DNA from: Prevotella sp.
GTDB lineage: Bacteria > Bacteroidota > Bacteroidia > Bacteroidales > Bacteroidaceae
Assembly: GCA_017619275.1 (NCBI GenBank)
Contig: JAFZSR010000002.1
Span: forward strand, 1-64,000
Length of the DNA stretch: 64,000 nucleotides
Reading direction: 5' to 3'
Position numbers and translations under genes: made by a program. Every line of letters starts with the position of its first letter. Position 1 is the stretch's first letter. Below the pieces are notes generated by a model, which saw only the letters and a list, made by a program, of their open reading frames with translations, was not told the DNA's origin and searched no databases. Shown here one piece after another: positions 26,390 to 34,588 of the stretch.

Positions 26390-28786
26390 TTAGTTGAAGA
26401 AATTCCACGAAATGCCGAGGTGGAGTACCGAACGGTTCACGGGATAATGGGGGGTGAGGAACGACTGGCGGTTGAAGCTGGTGCCCGTAACGTTGCTCAT
26501 CATCACAAAGAAACGGGCGTGCTTCAGGTGCAGGTTGGCATAGACATCGACAAAGGGGAAATTTCCCATCTCCATGCGCGCCCCATCGTTCTCTTGAATG
26601 GCAAACTGGTTGAGCTGGGGAAGGAAATCGGGGGCATAGTACTTGGTGAACCAAGTGCCCGAAGCGCCCAACTCAACGCTCAACACTTGCGACACCATGA
26701 ACTTGAGGTAAAGGTTGGTGAAGACGTTGAGGCGCGGAAGGGGAAGCACGTCCTCATCGCTGCTGGTTTGGAACGTGACCACATTGTCCCAATGAATGGG
26801 TCCCAAGTGCAGGGGCTGGTCGACCTGGGCGGTTAACACGGCCAACGAGCCATCGTGCTGGCGGAATTGGGCCGTGAGCCCCTTTCGGTTCTCGCCGTCA
26901 AGGGTATAGGCCATGCCCAGATAAGTGTAGTTCTCAATCTCGTCGAAGGCCACGCGCAAACGCGTGTTGGTCTTCCCGAAGGTGAGCCTTCCTTCCACCC
27001 TGCTATGTGCTATCTTGTCGAAATCGTTGTCCCACCAAAGGTGCTTGGTATGATAATGGCGCTGGAGGAAGGTGGGATTCTCCCGATGGATGAAGGCGTT
27101 GGCATCGAGCCTCACCGTGTCGCCCAGGAGGGGGAAGTTCAGGTCGGCACTGGCATCGAGCTTCAGTTGGCCGGCATCTTCGCCCGCCACCCATGCCTCG
27201 GCCGTGAGGTCGTAGTGCAAGGTGTGTCCCTGGGTCTTGCTCAGTTGTCCGCCCACGCTGATGTTGTGCTCGGTCCAATGTTCCAAACATAGCGTGTTGT
27301 TATCCATATTGGGCATCTCAAAGCGGCGCAACTCATGTGCGGCAAAGGCTTTCAGTCCTGCAGGGGCATATTTGTTGAACCCTTCGAGCAATCCAATGGC
27401 CAGGGTGTTGCGCAGGTTCAAGTGTTTCGTCTTGTCGTAGATGGAGTCGCCCCGATAGGTTCCGTTATGACGCTGGTCGAAATAGGTGTTGGCATAATAG
27501 TCGGTGGGCGAATAGTAGGCTTGGTAGATGTGGTCCTGGTTGGAAAGCTCGGCCGTATGGATGAAGCTGGTGACGGGCACGAACTCCTGCTTCATGAAGA
27601 GTTCGGTGCTATCGGCTATGGCCTGAAGAGCCAGCAACGAGTCGGCCATCTCCTTCGAAGTGACGCTGATACGCCCCGAATCGACGTTTAACATTGAACG
27701 TTGAGCGTTGAACGTTGAATCTGCCAAGAGCGAGTCGGTGCGCAGGGAGTCGTTGTTGAACGTTGAACGTTGAACGTTCAGCGTCGTATCAGCCACCACC
27801 TTTGCATCGTCGGGGCGTCCGGCCAGTAAGGGTGCTTGGGCTTCGTTGGCTTCTTTCTTCTCAGCCTCGTCCTTCTCTTTAGCGGCCTCCATGGCAAACT
27901 TCTTGGCCTTTATCTCCTCCTCGGTCATGGGTACCTTGCGATAGAAACCCACACTATAACGGTGGGTGAGGAAGAGGCGCAAACGGTTGTTGCGGTTCCA
28001 GTTATAATTCAGCACCGTGGGAATCTCGTTGTCCGAGAAGCTCTCGGTGAACAGCTCTGGGTGGGTGATGTAGTCGTCGTTGGTGACGCCACCGTTCTCG
28101 TGAGCCTTCTGGTGATAGTGCTGGAGCAGGACGTGAGCCTGGTAGCGGTCACCCAGATGCGAGACGAAGAACGTTGCGCCGAAGTGAGAGTTGTTCTGGT
28201 TTTGGAAATAGCCTCGCGCATAGCGATAGTCCAGGTCGAACCCCAGGCCCGTGCGCTTGCCAGCGTTCACGGCAAAACGAGCGTCGAGGATGTCCTCGCC
28301 GTTGGTCTTGTCGCCACAACTCCCATAACTCATGTTGGTGATGGGCGAGAGGGTGTTGGTGAAGTGCCACTCGTCGGGGTCGCGCAACACCTGGCTATAG
28401 GCATCGGTGAAAAGGAACTGGCTGGTTTCGCGCCGGTTAGCAAAGATGCGTGAGAGACGCGCGGTGAAGTTGGAACCCACAGTGTTGTATTCGCCATAAG
28501 TGCCAGTGCCCATGGTCGATTGTGGGTAGAGGTGTGGGATGGTGTCAACGTCGGTGGGGTGCATGTCGCCGAAACGGCGGTCTACGCTCCACACATAAAC
28601 ACCCTTTGGCACCACCTTCTCATTCGAGGTGGTGTCATTGTTGTGTGGGTTAAAATTGCGGTTGCCAGCACGTGTGTCGCGCTGGTTGATGTTGCCGTCG
28701 GGGTCAATCTCGTTGAAGGTTTGGCCGCTGGCAAGTGCTGGCAACAACACCAACAGAAAAAAGGAGTATCTTAATGGATTTACCAT
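26390..28786 (-). CDS. putative beta-barrel porin (DUF4289-like), with heptamer-repeat insertion
   Basis: An outer-membrane protein of 798 residues. The signal peptide ends at about residue 21 (ALASGQ). Alternating aromatic and hydrophobic strands fill most of the length, and the C-terminus ends in an aromatic-rich strand (SVLHLGISWNFFN), typical of barrels. The Tyr/Asp-rich N-terminal part (GVYVWSVDRRFGDMHPTDVDTIPHLYPQ) matches the Bacteroidetes putative-porin family. A charged Lys/Glu/Ala-rich segment (about 295-325) and a Ser/Asp/Leu-rich segment (330-380) form a large extramembrane insertion. The latter is partly encoded by two arrays of GTTCAAC heptamers reading as [12 protein letters not shown] repeats. 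Third gene of an operon with DUF4468 and the small membrane protein. Confidence 0.8.
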   Translation of the reverse strand: MVNPLRYSFFLLVLLPALASGQTFNEIDPDGNINQRDTRAGNRNFNPHNNDTTSNEKVVPKGVYVWSVDRRFGDMHPTDVDTIPHLYPQSTMGTGTYGEYNTVGSNFTARLSRIFANRRETSQFLFTDAYSQVLRDPDEWHFTNTLSPITNMSYGSCGDKTNGEDILDARFAVNAGKRTGLGFDLDYRYARGYFQNQNNSHFGATFFVSHLGDRYQAHVLLQHYHQKAHENGGVTNDDYITHPELFTESFSDNEIPTVLNYNWNRNNRLRLFLTHRYSVGFYRKVPMTEEEIKAKKFAMEAAKEKDEAEKKEANEAQAPLLAGRPDDAKVVADTTLNVQRSTFNNDSLRTDSLLADSTFNAQRSMLNVDSGRISVTSKEMADSLLALQAIADSTELFMKQEFVPVTSFIHTAELSNQDHIYQAYYSPTDYYANTYFDQRHNGTYRGDSIYDKTKHLNLRNTLAIGLLEGFNKYAPAGLKAFAAHELRRFEMPNMDNNTLCLEHWTEHNISVGGQLSKTQGHTLHYDLTAEAWVAGEDAGQLKLDASADLNFPLLGDTVRLDANAFIHRENPTFLQRHYHTKHLWWDNDFDKIAHSRVEGRLTFGKTNTRLRVAFDEIENYTYLGMAYTLDGENRKGLTAQFRQHDGSLAVLTAQVDQPLHLGPIHWDNVVTFQTSSDEDVLPLPRLNVFTNLYLKFMVSQVLSVELGASGTWFTKYYAPDFLPQLNQFAIQENDGARMEMGNFPFVDVYANLHLKHARFFVMMSNVTGTSFNRQSFLTPHYPVNRSVLHLGISWNFFN
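27686..27782 (-). repeat. two heptanucleotide arrays inside the porin gene
   Basis: Five heptamers at 27686-27720 and four at 27755-27782 are variants of GTTGAAC on the plus strand (GTTCAAC on the coding strand). The unit is the same as in pyrK. The spacer encodes DSLRTDSLLADS. The reading frame is kept. Confidence 0.9.
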
Positions 28787-28818
28787 GAAATGCGTGATCG
28801 TCCGTGAAATATCCGTGG

Positions 28819-29073
28819 CTAAATCTTGAAGATGCGCAGGAAGAGTTCCACGAACTTAAACACCAACGACACTAACAGAATCCACTTGGCCGTCTCGTGG
28901 TCGGCATAGAAGTAGACGATGAGTCCCGAGATGGCTCCCACGAGGAAGATGACGTTGAGCCAGAAGCGCAACACGCGGGTGCGGCTACTGTCGCGAAACG
29001 GCTCCAGGTTGTGGCGCCGAGGCCTGTTCTCCATGGCCTCGTCCACCTTGCGCTTGATGTCGTCGTCGGTCAT
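28819..29073 (-). CDS. small membrane protein, function unknown
   Basis: An 84-residue protein with a charged N-terminal half (KRKVDEAMENRPRRHNLEPFRD) and two hydrophobic helices, about 35-55 and 62-82. No known family is recognised. Its ATG overlaps the stop of the DUF4468 gene (ATGA), so translation is coupled. The porin gene follows after 32 bases. The conserved operon position suggests a role linked to the cell envelope, which is inference. Confidence 0.75.
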   Translation of the reverse strand: MTDDDIKRKVDEAMENRPRRHNLEPFRDSSRTRVLRFWLNVIFLVGAISGLIVYFYADHETAKWILLVSLVFKFVELFLRIFKI

Positions 29074-29675
29074 TTGGTCAGGGCGTTAGTGTATTTCTCG
29101 AAGAGGTAGTCCTTGCGGTCGATGGTCTTGCGGCGGAACTTTCCGCTCACGCGGGCCAGCTTGGTCTGCTTCTTGTTCAGGCCATAGCGGTCGTTGATCC
29201 ACTCCTCGGCGTAATAGGTGATGGGGTCGCGCTCCTCATCATATATATATACGATGCGGGTCATCTTCAGCGTGGCCTCGCCGTCGCGGCACTCGGCGAT
29301 GAGGTGGTAGAGCAGACGCGTGCGGTCCAGGTTCAGGGGCTTGTTCTTGAACACCAGCCACTCCTGGTAGTTGCCTACCAGCATCAGCTGGTCGTCGTCG
29401 GTCATCGTCACTCGGCTTTGCTCAAACTGTCCGGGTTCCTTGGTCTGCTTCTGCATCAGGTCGAGCAGGATGTCGTAGATTTGCTTGGCCTTCTTGCCCG
29501 GGGCCTTGATGGTGGTCTGGAAAGTCACCTTGCCGTCGACTTCGGGCACGGCACCTGCCAGATACTTCTTGTCGGAATTGGCCTGTACGGTTTCATTGGG
29601 GCGCTCCCAAGTGTTGTCTTGTGCCTGGATGGTCAAAGGAAGGGCCATCAGCAGGGCAATCATTATCTTTTTCAT
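29070..29675 (-). CDS. DUF4468 exported protein
   Basis: The start MKKIMIALLMALPL at 29675 is preferred over an in-frame ATG 39 bases upstream, because it begins directly with the signal peptide (cut near residue 18, IQAQD). The 201-residue protein has the DUF4468 pattern: a central alpha/beta domain with FKNKPLNLDRTRLLYHLIAECRDG and repeated beta strands, then a basic C-terminal tail (KFRRKTIDRKDYLFEKY). Function is unknown. The family is confined mainly to Bacteroidetes and is thought to be envelope-associated. It heads the operon with the small membrane protein and the porin. A -7 box (TAATTTTG, minus strand 29719-29712) is present without a clear -33 partner. Confidence 0.8.
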   Translation of the reverse strand: MKKIMIALLMALPLTIQAQDNTWERPNETVQANSDKKYLAGAVPEVDGKVTFQTTIKAPGKKAKQIYDILLDLMQKQTKEPGQFEQSRVTMTDDDQLMLVGNYQEWLVFKNKPLNLDRTRLLYHLIAECRDGEATLKMTRIVYIYDEERDPITYYAEEWINDRYGLNKKQTKLARVSGKFRRKTIDRKDYLFEKYTNALTK

Positions 29676-29815
29676 TGTAATTGTTTTTTTTGTCGTTTGT
29701 GGTTTCGGGTGCAAAATTACGAAATTATGCCGAAATGACGAAGCAATTTTGAAAGTTTCACACTTTTCTACGAATAAATAACCCGACTTAAAACAAGTCT
29801 GTCTTTGTTTTTTTA

Positions 29816-29893
29816 GTTCTCGTCGCAGTCTATATAAATTATGACGCAGTTTTTATAGACTGCGACGTAGTTTATAAAAATCACGACGTAATC
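29816..29893 (-). repeat. dispersed palindrome-array element, copy A
   Basis: Read on the minus strand, it contains three short palindromes with a GTC centre, spaced 21 bases apart and separated by AT-rich spacers (TTTTTATAAA, TCTATAAAAA, TTTATATAGAC). A second copy in the opposite orientation lies at 56379-56461. The first 66 bases differ at only six positions, all within the palindromes. It occupies much of the 326-base gap between the DUF4468 gene and relA. Confidence 0.85.
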
Positions 29894-29942
29894 TGAAGAA
29901 TGTCTACGCGTCGGGAAATAAATGGCAAAAAAAGAAGGAACT

Positions 29943-29977
29943 TTTGTGCTCGGAATGAAAAAAAATGACTACTTTTG
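29943..29977 (+). promoter_or_regulatory. probable relA promoter
   Basis: TACTTTTG (29970-29977) is an exact -7 box 24 bases before the ATG. The nearest TTTG (29943-29946) is 23 bases upstream, longer than the normal gap, so the -33 part is weak. Confidence 0.45.
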
Positions 29978-30001
29978 CACATTGATTCAAGATAACAACA
30001 C

Positions 30002-32281
30002 ATGAACGAACCACAAGAACAGATGCAATTCACTGCTGCCGAGCGCGACCTTGCCCTGCGGCTCTTCACACAGCTACGTGAGAAAACGGCGGCTGCTCTG
30101 CATGCCGATGATGAGCGGCAGGTGCGCCAGCATCTGATGGCCGCCATCGAGCAGGGGCAGGTGAAGCGCGATGAGTTCGGGCTGAATCCCGTGGTCAGCA
30201 GCCTGCAGACCGCCTTGCTGGCCGTCGACGAGATTGGGCTTCGCCGCGAGGCAGTGTTGGCCATCATGCTCCATCCCTGTGTCGACGGTGGACAACTCAG
30301 CATCGACGAGGCCACCACCTGCTATGGCGAGGCTGTGGCCCGCATTTTGCGTGGCTTGGAGCGCATCAAGGAACTCTATAGGAAGAACCCCGTGGCGGAG
30401 GGAAACCGCACCGACTTCATTCGCCTTCAGGGCGAGAACTTCCGCAACCTCCTCCTGTCGTTTGCCGAGGACATGCGCGTCATCCTCATCATGATTGCGG
30501 ACCGTGTGAACCTGATGCGCCAGATTCGCGATAACGACAACGTTGAGGCACGGCGCGAGGTGAGCGAAGAGGCAGCCTATCTCTATGCCCCGCTGGCCCA
30601 CAAACTGGGGCTATATAAGCTGAAGAGCGAGCTGGAAGACCTCTCGTTGAAATATCTGGAAACCGAGGCCTACTATCATATCAAGGAGAAGCTGAACGCC
30701 ACTAAAGCCGCTCGCGATGCGTATATAGAACGTTTCATAAAGCCTATCAGAGAGAAACTTGAGGCTGCAGGGCTAAAGTTCCACATGAAGGGGCGCACCA
30801 AGAGTATACACAGTATCTGGCAGAAGATGAAAAAGCAGCGGTGCCAGTTTGAGGGCGTCTACGACCTCTTTGCCATTCGCATCATCATCGACTGTGAGCG
30901 CGAGGAGGAAAAGCAACAGTGTTGGAAGACCTTTGCCATCATCACCGACATGTATACCAGCAACCCCAAGCGCATGCGCGACTGGCTGAGTGTGCCCAAG
31001 TCGAATGGCTACGAGAGTCTGCACATCACCGTGCTGGGACCCGAACAGAAATGGGTGGAGGTGCAGATACGCACCGAGCGCATGGACGAGGTAGCCGAGC
31101 GCGGCGTGGCCGCACACTGGCGCTACAAGGGCGTGAAGGCCGATGCTAGTGGCATGGACGAATGGCTGAAAGGCATCAGACAGATGCTGGAGAACACCGA
31201 CGACGGCATGGAGGCCATGGACCAGTTCAAGATGGAGTTGCAGGACGAAGAGGTGTATGTGTTCACCCCCCGCGGCGACCTGATGAAGCTGCCTGGCGGT
31301 GCCACCGTGCTCGACATGGCCTACTATATCCACTCCAAGGTGGGCTCGGCCTGCACAGGCGCACGCATCCGCTCGGCCGACAGTCGCTCCGTGGGCGACA
31401 CAGGGCGATTGGTCTCTTTCAGGCAAGAGCTTCATTCGGGCGACCAGGTGGAAATCCTCACCTCCAGCACCCAGCGCCCCAAGCAGGAATGGCTGGGCAT
31501 TGTGAAGACATCTCGTGCCAAGGCGAAGATCCGACTGGCCATCAAAGAGACGCAGCAGAAGGAAGCCCTGCTGGTTAAAGAAATGCTTGAACGAAAGTTC
31601 CGCAATAGAAAGATAGAGATGGACGAGTCGGTGATGATGCGGACGATGAAAAAGCTGGGATGTAAAGAGGCCAGCGACTTCTATCGGCAGATAGCCGACG
31701 CCACGCTCGACGTGGCCACCGTCATCGACAAATACATAGAAGTGCAACAGGGCGACAAGGCTCCCGTGGCAGAGGTGCACTCGGCCGAGGAGTTTGTGCT
31801 CGAAACCACATCGGGCCTCAAAGCGCATGCCAACGACGATGTGCTCATCATTGGCCCCGACTTGAAGGGCGTCGACTATCAGCTGGCACATTGTTGCAAT
31901 CCCATCTATGGCGATCAGGTGTTTGGCTTTGTCACCGTCAGCGGTGGCATCAAGATTCACCGTGCCGACTGCCCCAACGCCCCTGAGCTGCGCCGCCGCT
32001 TCGGCTATCGTATTGTGAAGGCAGCTTGGAGCGGAAAAGGTGACTCGCAGTATCAAATCACCCTGCGCGTCATTGGCAACGACGACTTGGGTATCGTGAA
32101 CAACCTGACGAGCATCATCTCGAAAGATGAGAAGCTGGTGTTGCGTAGTATTAACATCGACTCGCACGACGGACTTTTCCGAGGAAACCTGACGGTGATG
32201 ATGAGCGACACGGCCCGCCTGGAATCGCTCATCAAAAAGCTGCGCACCGTGAAGGGAGTGAAGCAGGTGGAGAGAGTATGA
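30002..32281 (+). CDS. relA: RelA-type (p)ppGpp synthetase with degenerate hydrolase domain
   Basis: Makes the stringent-response alarmone from ATP and GDP/GTP. The 759 residues follow the long RelA/SpoT layout. In the N-terminal HD region, the expected HD pair is H91-P92 and the later metal motif reads ADRVNLMRQ instead of ADRLHNMR, so hydrolysis is probably lost. The synthetase domain has GRTKSIHSIWQKMKKQ (264-279), YDLFAIRIII (287-296) and PKSNGYESLH (332-341). A TGS domain starts near 417 (VYVFTPRGDLMKLPGGA). The conserved CC of the zinc/RIS region lies in HCCNPIYGDQVFGF, and an ACT domain ends the protein. The name relA is by architecture. A separate SpoT/Rel hydrolase would be expected elsewhere. 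Confidence 0.92.
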   Translation: MNEPQEQMQFTAAERDLALRLFTQLREKTAAALHADDERQVRQHLMAAIEQGQVKRDEFGLNPVVSSLQTALLAVDEIGLRREAVLAIMLHPCVDGGQLSIDEATTCYGEAVARILRGLERIKELYRKNPVAEGNRTDFIRLQGENFRNLLLSFAEDMRVILIMIADRVNLMRQIRDNDNVEARREVSEEAAYLYAPLAHKLGLYKLKSELEDLSLKYLETEAYYHIKEKLNATKAARDAYIERFIKPIREKLEAAGLKFHMKGRTKSIHSIWQKMKKQRCQFEGVYDLFAIRIIIDCEREEEKQQCWKTFAIITDMYTSNPKRMRDWLSVPKSNGYESLHITVLGPEQKWVEVQIRTERMDEVAERGVAAHWRYKGVKADASGMDEWLKGIRQMLENTDDGMEAMDQFKMELQDEEVYVFTPRGDLMKLPGGATVLDMAYYIHSKVGSACTGARIRSADSRSVGDTGRLVSFRQELHSGDQVEILTSSTQRPKQEWLGIVKTSRAKAKIRLAIKETQQKEALLVKEMLERKFRNRKIEMDESVMMRTMKKLGCKEASDFYRQIADATLDVATVIDKYIEVQQGDKAPVAEVHSAEEFVLETTSGLKAHANDDVLIIGPDLKGVDYQLAHCCNPIYGDQVFGFVTVSGGIKIHRADCPNAPELRRRFGYRIVKAAWSGKGDSQYQITLRVIGNDDLGIVNNLTSIISKDEKLVLRSINIDSHDGLFRGNLTVMMSDTARLESLIKKLRTVKGVKQVERV

Positions 32282-32284
32282 GAG

Positions 32285-32315
32285 GTGAGAAGTGAGAGGT
32301 AAGAGGTGAGAAGTG
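32285..32315 (+). repeat. heptamer array filling the relA-methylase spacer
   Basis: Four tandem seven-base units (GTGAGAA, GTGAGAG, GTAAGAG, GTGAGAA) occupy the whole gap between the relA stop and the next ATG at 32316. Confidence 0.85.
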
Positions 32316-33050
32316 ATGATTAGCAAGAACCAAATAAAATTTGTGAAGCAGCTGGAGCAGAAGAAGTATCGCCAGCGCGAAGGACTGTTTGTGGCCGAAG
32401 GGCCTAAGGTGGTGGGCGACCTGCTTGCGGCTGGCTTCGAGCCTGTGATGCTCTTCGCCACTGATGAGTGGAAACCCTTTTCCAGTCTCTCAGTGGAGAC
32501 GGGTTACTGTCTGATTACCCCCGACGAACTTCGTAAGCTCAGCTTCCTGCAACACCCTCAGCAGGTTCTGGCCGTGTTCCCAATAAAAACCCCATCGGAG
32601 GCCATTGAGCCGACGGCCCTCATCCTCGCCCTCGACGGCGTGCAAGACCCTGGCAATCTGGGCACTATCATCCGCATCGCCGACTGGTTTGGCATCGATA
32701 CCATCGTGTGCTCCAACGACACCGCCGACTGCTGGAACCCCAAGGTGGTGCAGGCCACCATGGGCAGTATCGCTCGCGTGAATATTTGCTATACGGATCT
32801 GCATTATTTCCTGGCTACCAGCAAATTACCCGTCTGCGGCACGTTGCTCGACGGCGACGACATCTATCAGCTGCAGTTGCCCACCCAGGCCATCATCGTG
32901 ATGGGCAACGAGGGGAACGGCATCAGCCCCAGCATTCGCCAGTTGGTAACCCACAAGCTGCTCATTCCGCAGTTCCGGCCAGGCGCCGAGAGCCTGAACG
33001 TGGCCATCGCCACCGCCATCGTCTGCTCGGAGTTTAGAAGACCAAGGTGA
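32316..33050 (+). CDS. TrmH/SpoU-family RNA 2'-O-methyltransferase
   Basis: Transfers methyl groups from S-adenosylmethionine to a ribose 2'-OH of rRNA or tRNA. The ATG at 32316 is used; the in-frame GTG one codon earlier belongs to the repeat. The 244 residues start with the substrate-binding domain (KFVKQLEQKKYRQREGLFVAEGPKVV). The knotted catalytic domain contains LDGVQDPGNLGTIIRIADWFG, IVMGNEGNGIS and IPQFRPGAESLNVAIATAI, the three SPOUT motifs. The RNA target is not evident. It is separated from relA only by a heptamer array and is likely cotranscribed. Confidence 0.9.
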   Translation: MISKNQIKFVKQLEQKKYRQREGLFVAEGPKVVGDLLAAGFEPVMLFATDEWKPFSSLSVETGYCLITPDELRKLSFLQHPQQVLAVFPIKTPSEAIEPTALILALDGVQDPGNLGTIIRIADWFGIDTIVCSNDTADCWNPKVVQATMGSIARVNICYTDLHYFLATSKLPVCGTLLDGDDIYQLQLPTQAIIVMGNEGNGISPSIRQLVTHKLLIPQFRPGAESLNVAIATAIVCSEFRRPR

Positions 33051-33067
33051 TTTTTTTCAAGTTTTCT

Positions 33068-33098
33068 TTTGACAAGTCAAAAAGATTCAGTAATTTTG
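33068..33098 (+). promoter_or_regulatory. promoter of the vor operon
   Basis: TTTG (33068-33071), 19-base gap, TAATTTTG (33091-33098). Both boxes are exact. The leader to the vorD ATG is about 35 bases. Confidence 0.75.
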
Positions 33099-33137
33099 CG
33101 GCAAAATAATAGTCAATAACCCAATAATAACAGTACT

Positions 33138-33365
33138 ATGGCAAAAATGAAAGGTGCTATTGTGATTGACACCGCCCGTTGCAAGGGATGCGTGCTCTGC
33201 GTGGAAGCATGCCCGCAGAAGGTCATCGCCTTGGCCGGAAAGGTCAACGTGCACGGCTATCCCTACGTGGAGGCCACCAAAATGGAGGCTTGCGTGGGTT
33301 GCGGCTCGTGCGGCATCGTCTGTCCCGACGGTTGCATCACCGTCTATCGTAAACGAGTAGAGTAA
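33138..33365 (+). CDS. vorD: 2-oxoacid:ferredoxin oxidoreductase delta subunit (two 4Fe-4S ferredoxin)
   Basis: The 75-residue ferredoxin subunit carries electrons from the thiamine subunit to external ferredoxin. Two CxxCxxC clusters are visible: CKGCVLCVEACP and CVGCGSCGIVCPDGC. First gene of vorDBAC, behind a consensus promoter. The complex oxidises branched-chain 2-oxoacids (Vor) or 2-oxoglutarate (Kor). The two are hard to tell apart by sequence, so the symbol is provisional. Confidence 0.9.
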   Translation: MAKMKGAIVIDTARCKGCVLCVEACPQKVIALAGKVNVHGYPYVEATKMEACVGCGSCGIVCPDGCITVYRKRVE

Positions 33366-33386
33366 AATCCCCCAAAACAGAAGACA

Positions 33387-34526
33387 ATGGAAGAAACTAA
33401 AAAGCAACAGGCTAATGTGGCTTCCCTCCCTTCGGAGGGGCAGGGGGAGGCCATTCTGATGAAAGGCAATGAGGCTATAGCCCATGCTGCCATCCGTTGC
33501 GGTGTGGATGGATACTTTGGCTATCCCATCACTCCGCAGAGTGAAGTGATTGAGACGCTGGCCGAGCTAAAGCCCTGGGAGACCACCGGCATGCAGGTGG
33601 TGCAGGCCGAGAGCGAGCTGGCAAGTATTTATATGGTGTATGGCGCCGCCGGAGCCGGCAAGCGCGCCATGACCTCATCGTCGTCGCCCGGCGTGGCGCT
33701 GATGCAGGAGGGCATCACCTACCTGGCTGGTGCCGAGTTGCCCGCACTCATCGTGAACGTGCAACGCGGAGGCCCCGGCTTGGGAACCATTCAGCCCTCG
33801 CAAGGCGACTATTTCCAGGCTACACGTGGAGGTGGCAATGGCGACTATCAGACCATCGTGCTGGCTCCCGCTTCGGTGCAGGAGATGGCCGACTTTGTTG
33901 ACCTGGCTTTCGAGCTGGCCTTCAAGTATCGCAATCCCGCGATGATCTTGAGCGACGGTGTCATCGGACAGATGATGGAGAAGGTGGTGCTGCCGCCCTA
34001 CAAGCGTCGCCGTACCGACGAGGAAGTGATTGAGCAGTGCCCTTGGGCTTCGACGGGCAAGACGAAGGATCGCGTGCGCAATGTTATCACCTCGCTTGAG
34101 CTGAAGCCCGAAATCATGGAGCAACGCAACCTGCACCTGCAAGCCAAGTATGCCGAGATACGCGAGAAGGAAGTGCGCTACGAGACCCAGTTGATGGACG
34201 ATGCCGAGTACATGATTGTGGCCTTCGGCTCTGCCGCCCGCATCGCCGAGAAGAGCGTGGAGCTGGCCCGTCAGGAGGGCATCAAGGTGGGGTTGTTCCG
34301 TCCCATCACCCTGTGGCCCTTCCCCACGAAGGAGATTGCCAACATGGCAAAAGGGAAGAAAGGCGTGCTTGTGGTGGAAATCAACGCCGGACAGATGGTG
34401 CAAGACGTGCGCCTCGCCATCAACGGTGCTGAGCCCGTGGAGCAATTCGGCCGTCTGGGCGGTATCGTGCCCGACCCCGAAGAAATAGTTTCTGCCTTAA
34501 AGGAAAAAATATTCCAGAAAGGCTAG
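33387..34526 (+). CDS. vorB: 2-oxoacid:ferredoxin oxidoreductase alpha subunit
   Basis: The 379-residue alpha subunit contains the substrate-side pyrimidine-type thiamine domain (ILMKGNEAIAHAAIRCGVDGYFGYPITPQSEV) and the C-terminal transketolase-like domain (MIVAFGSAARIAEKSVELARQEGIKVGLFRPITLWPFP). The N-terminus carries about ten extra residues (NVASLPSEGQGE) before the conserved ILMKGNEA. They are encoded by a G-rich palindromic repeat (33424-33447). It lies between vorD (21 bases) and vorA. Its stop codon forms the first CTAG of a 9-base repeat array. Confidence 0.93.
   Translation: MEETKKQQANVASLPSEGQGEAILMKGNEAIAHAAIRCGVDGYFGYPITPQSEVIETLAELKPWETTGMQVVQAESELASIYMVYGAAGAGKRAMTSSSSPGVALMQEGITYLAGAELPALIVNVQRGGPGLGTIQPSQGDYFQATRGGGNGDYQTIVLAPASVQEMADFVDLAFELAFKYRNPAMILSDGVIGQMMEKVVLPPYKRRRTDEEVIEQCPWASTGKTKDRVRNVITSLELKPEIMEQRNLHLQAKYAEIREKEVRYETQLMDDAEYMIVAFGSAARIAEKSVELARQEGIKVGLFRPITLWPFPTKEIANMAKGKKGVLVVEINAGQMVQDVRLAINGAEPVEQFGRLGGIVPDPEEIVSALKEKIFQKG
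33424..33447 (+). repeat. G-rich palindromic repeat inside the vorB 5' coding region
   Basis: CCCTCCCTTCGGAGGGGCAGGG forms a CCTCC/GGAGG hairpin with a TTC-type loop. It lies in frame within the vorB N-terminal extension and resembles repeats at 15772-15805 and 44043-44156. Confidence 0.6.
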
Positions 34527-34575
34527 CCCATCTAGAAATACTAGAAAAACTTGAACGACTAGAAATCTAGAGAAT
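34523..34575 (+). repeat. 9-base CTAG array between vorB and vorA
   Basis: Six units, each starting CTAG or CTTG and spaced 9 bases apart (one 8): CTAGCCCAT, CTAGAAATA, CTAGAAAAA, CTTGAACGA, CTAGAAAT, CTAGAGAAT. The first overlaps the vorB stop codon. The same period and core recur at 46133-46224. Confidence 0.85.
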
Positions 34576-34588
34576 AACAAAGAAGTTT

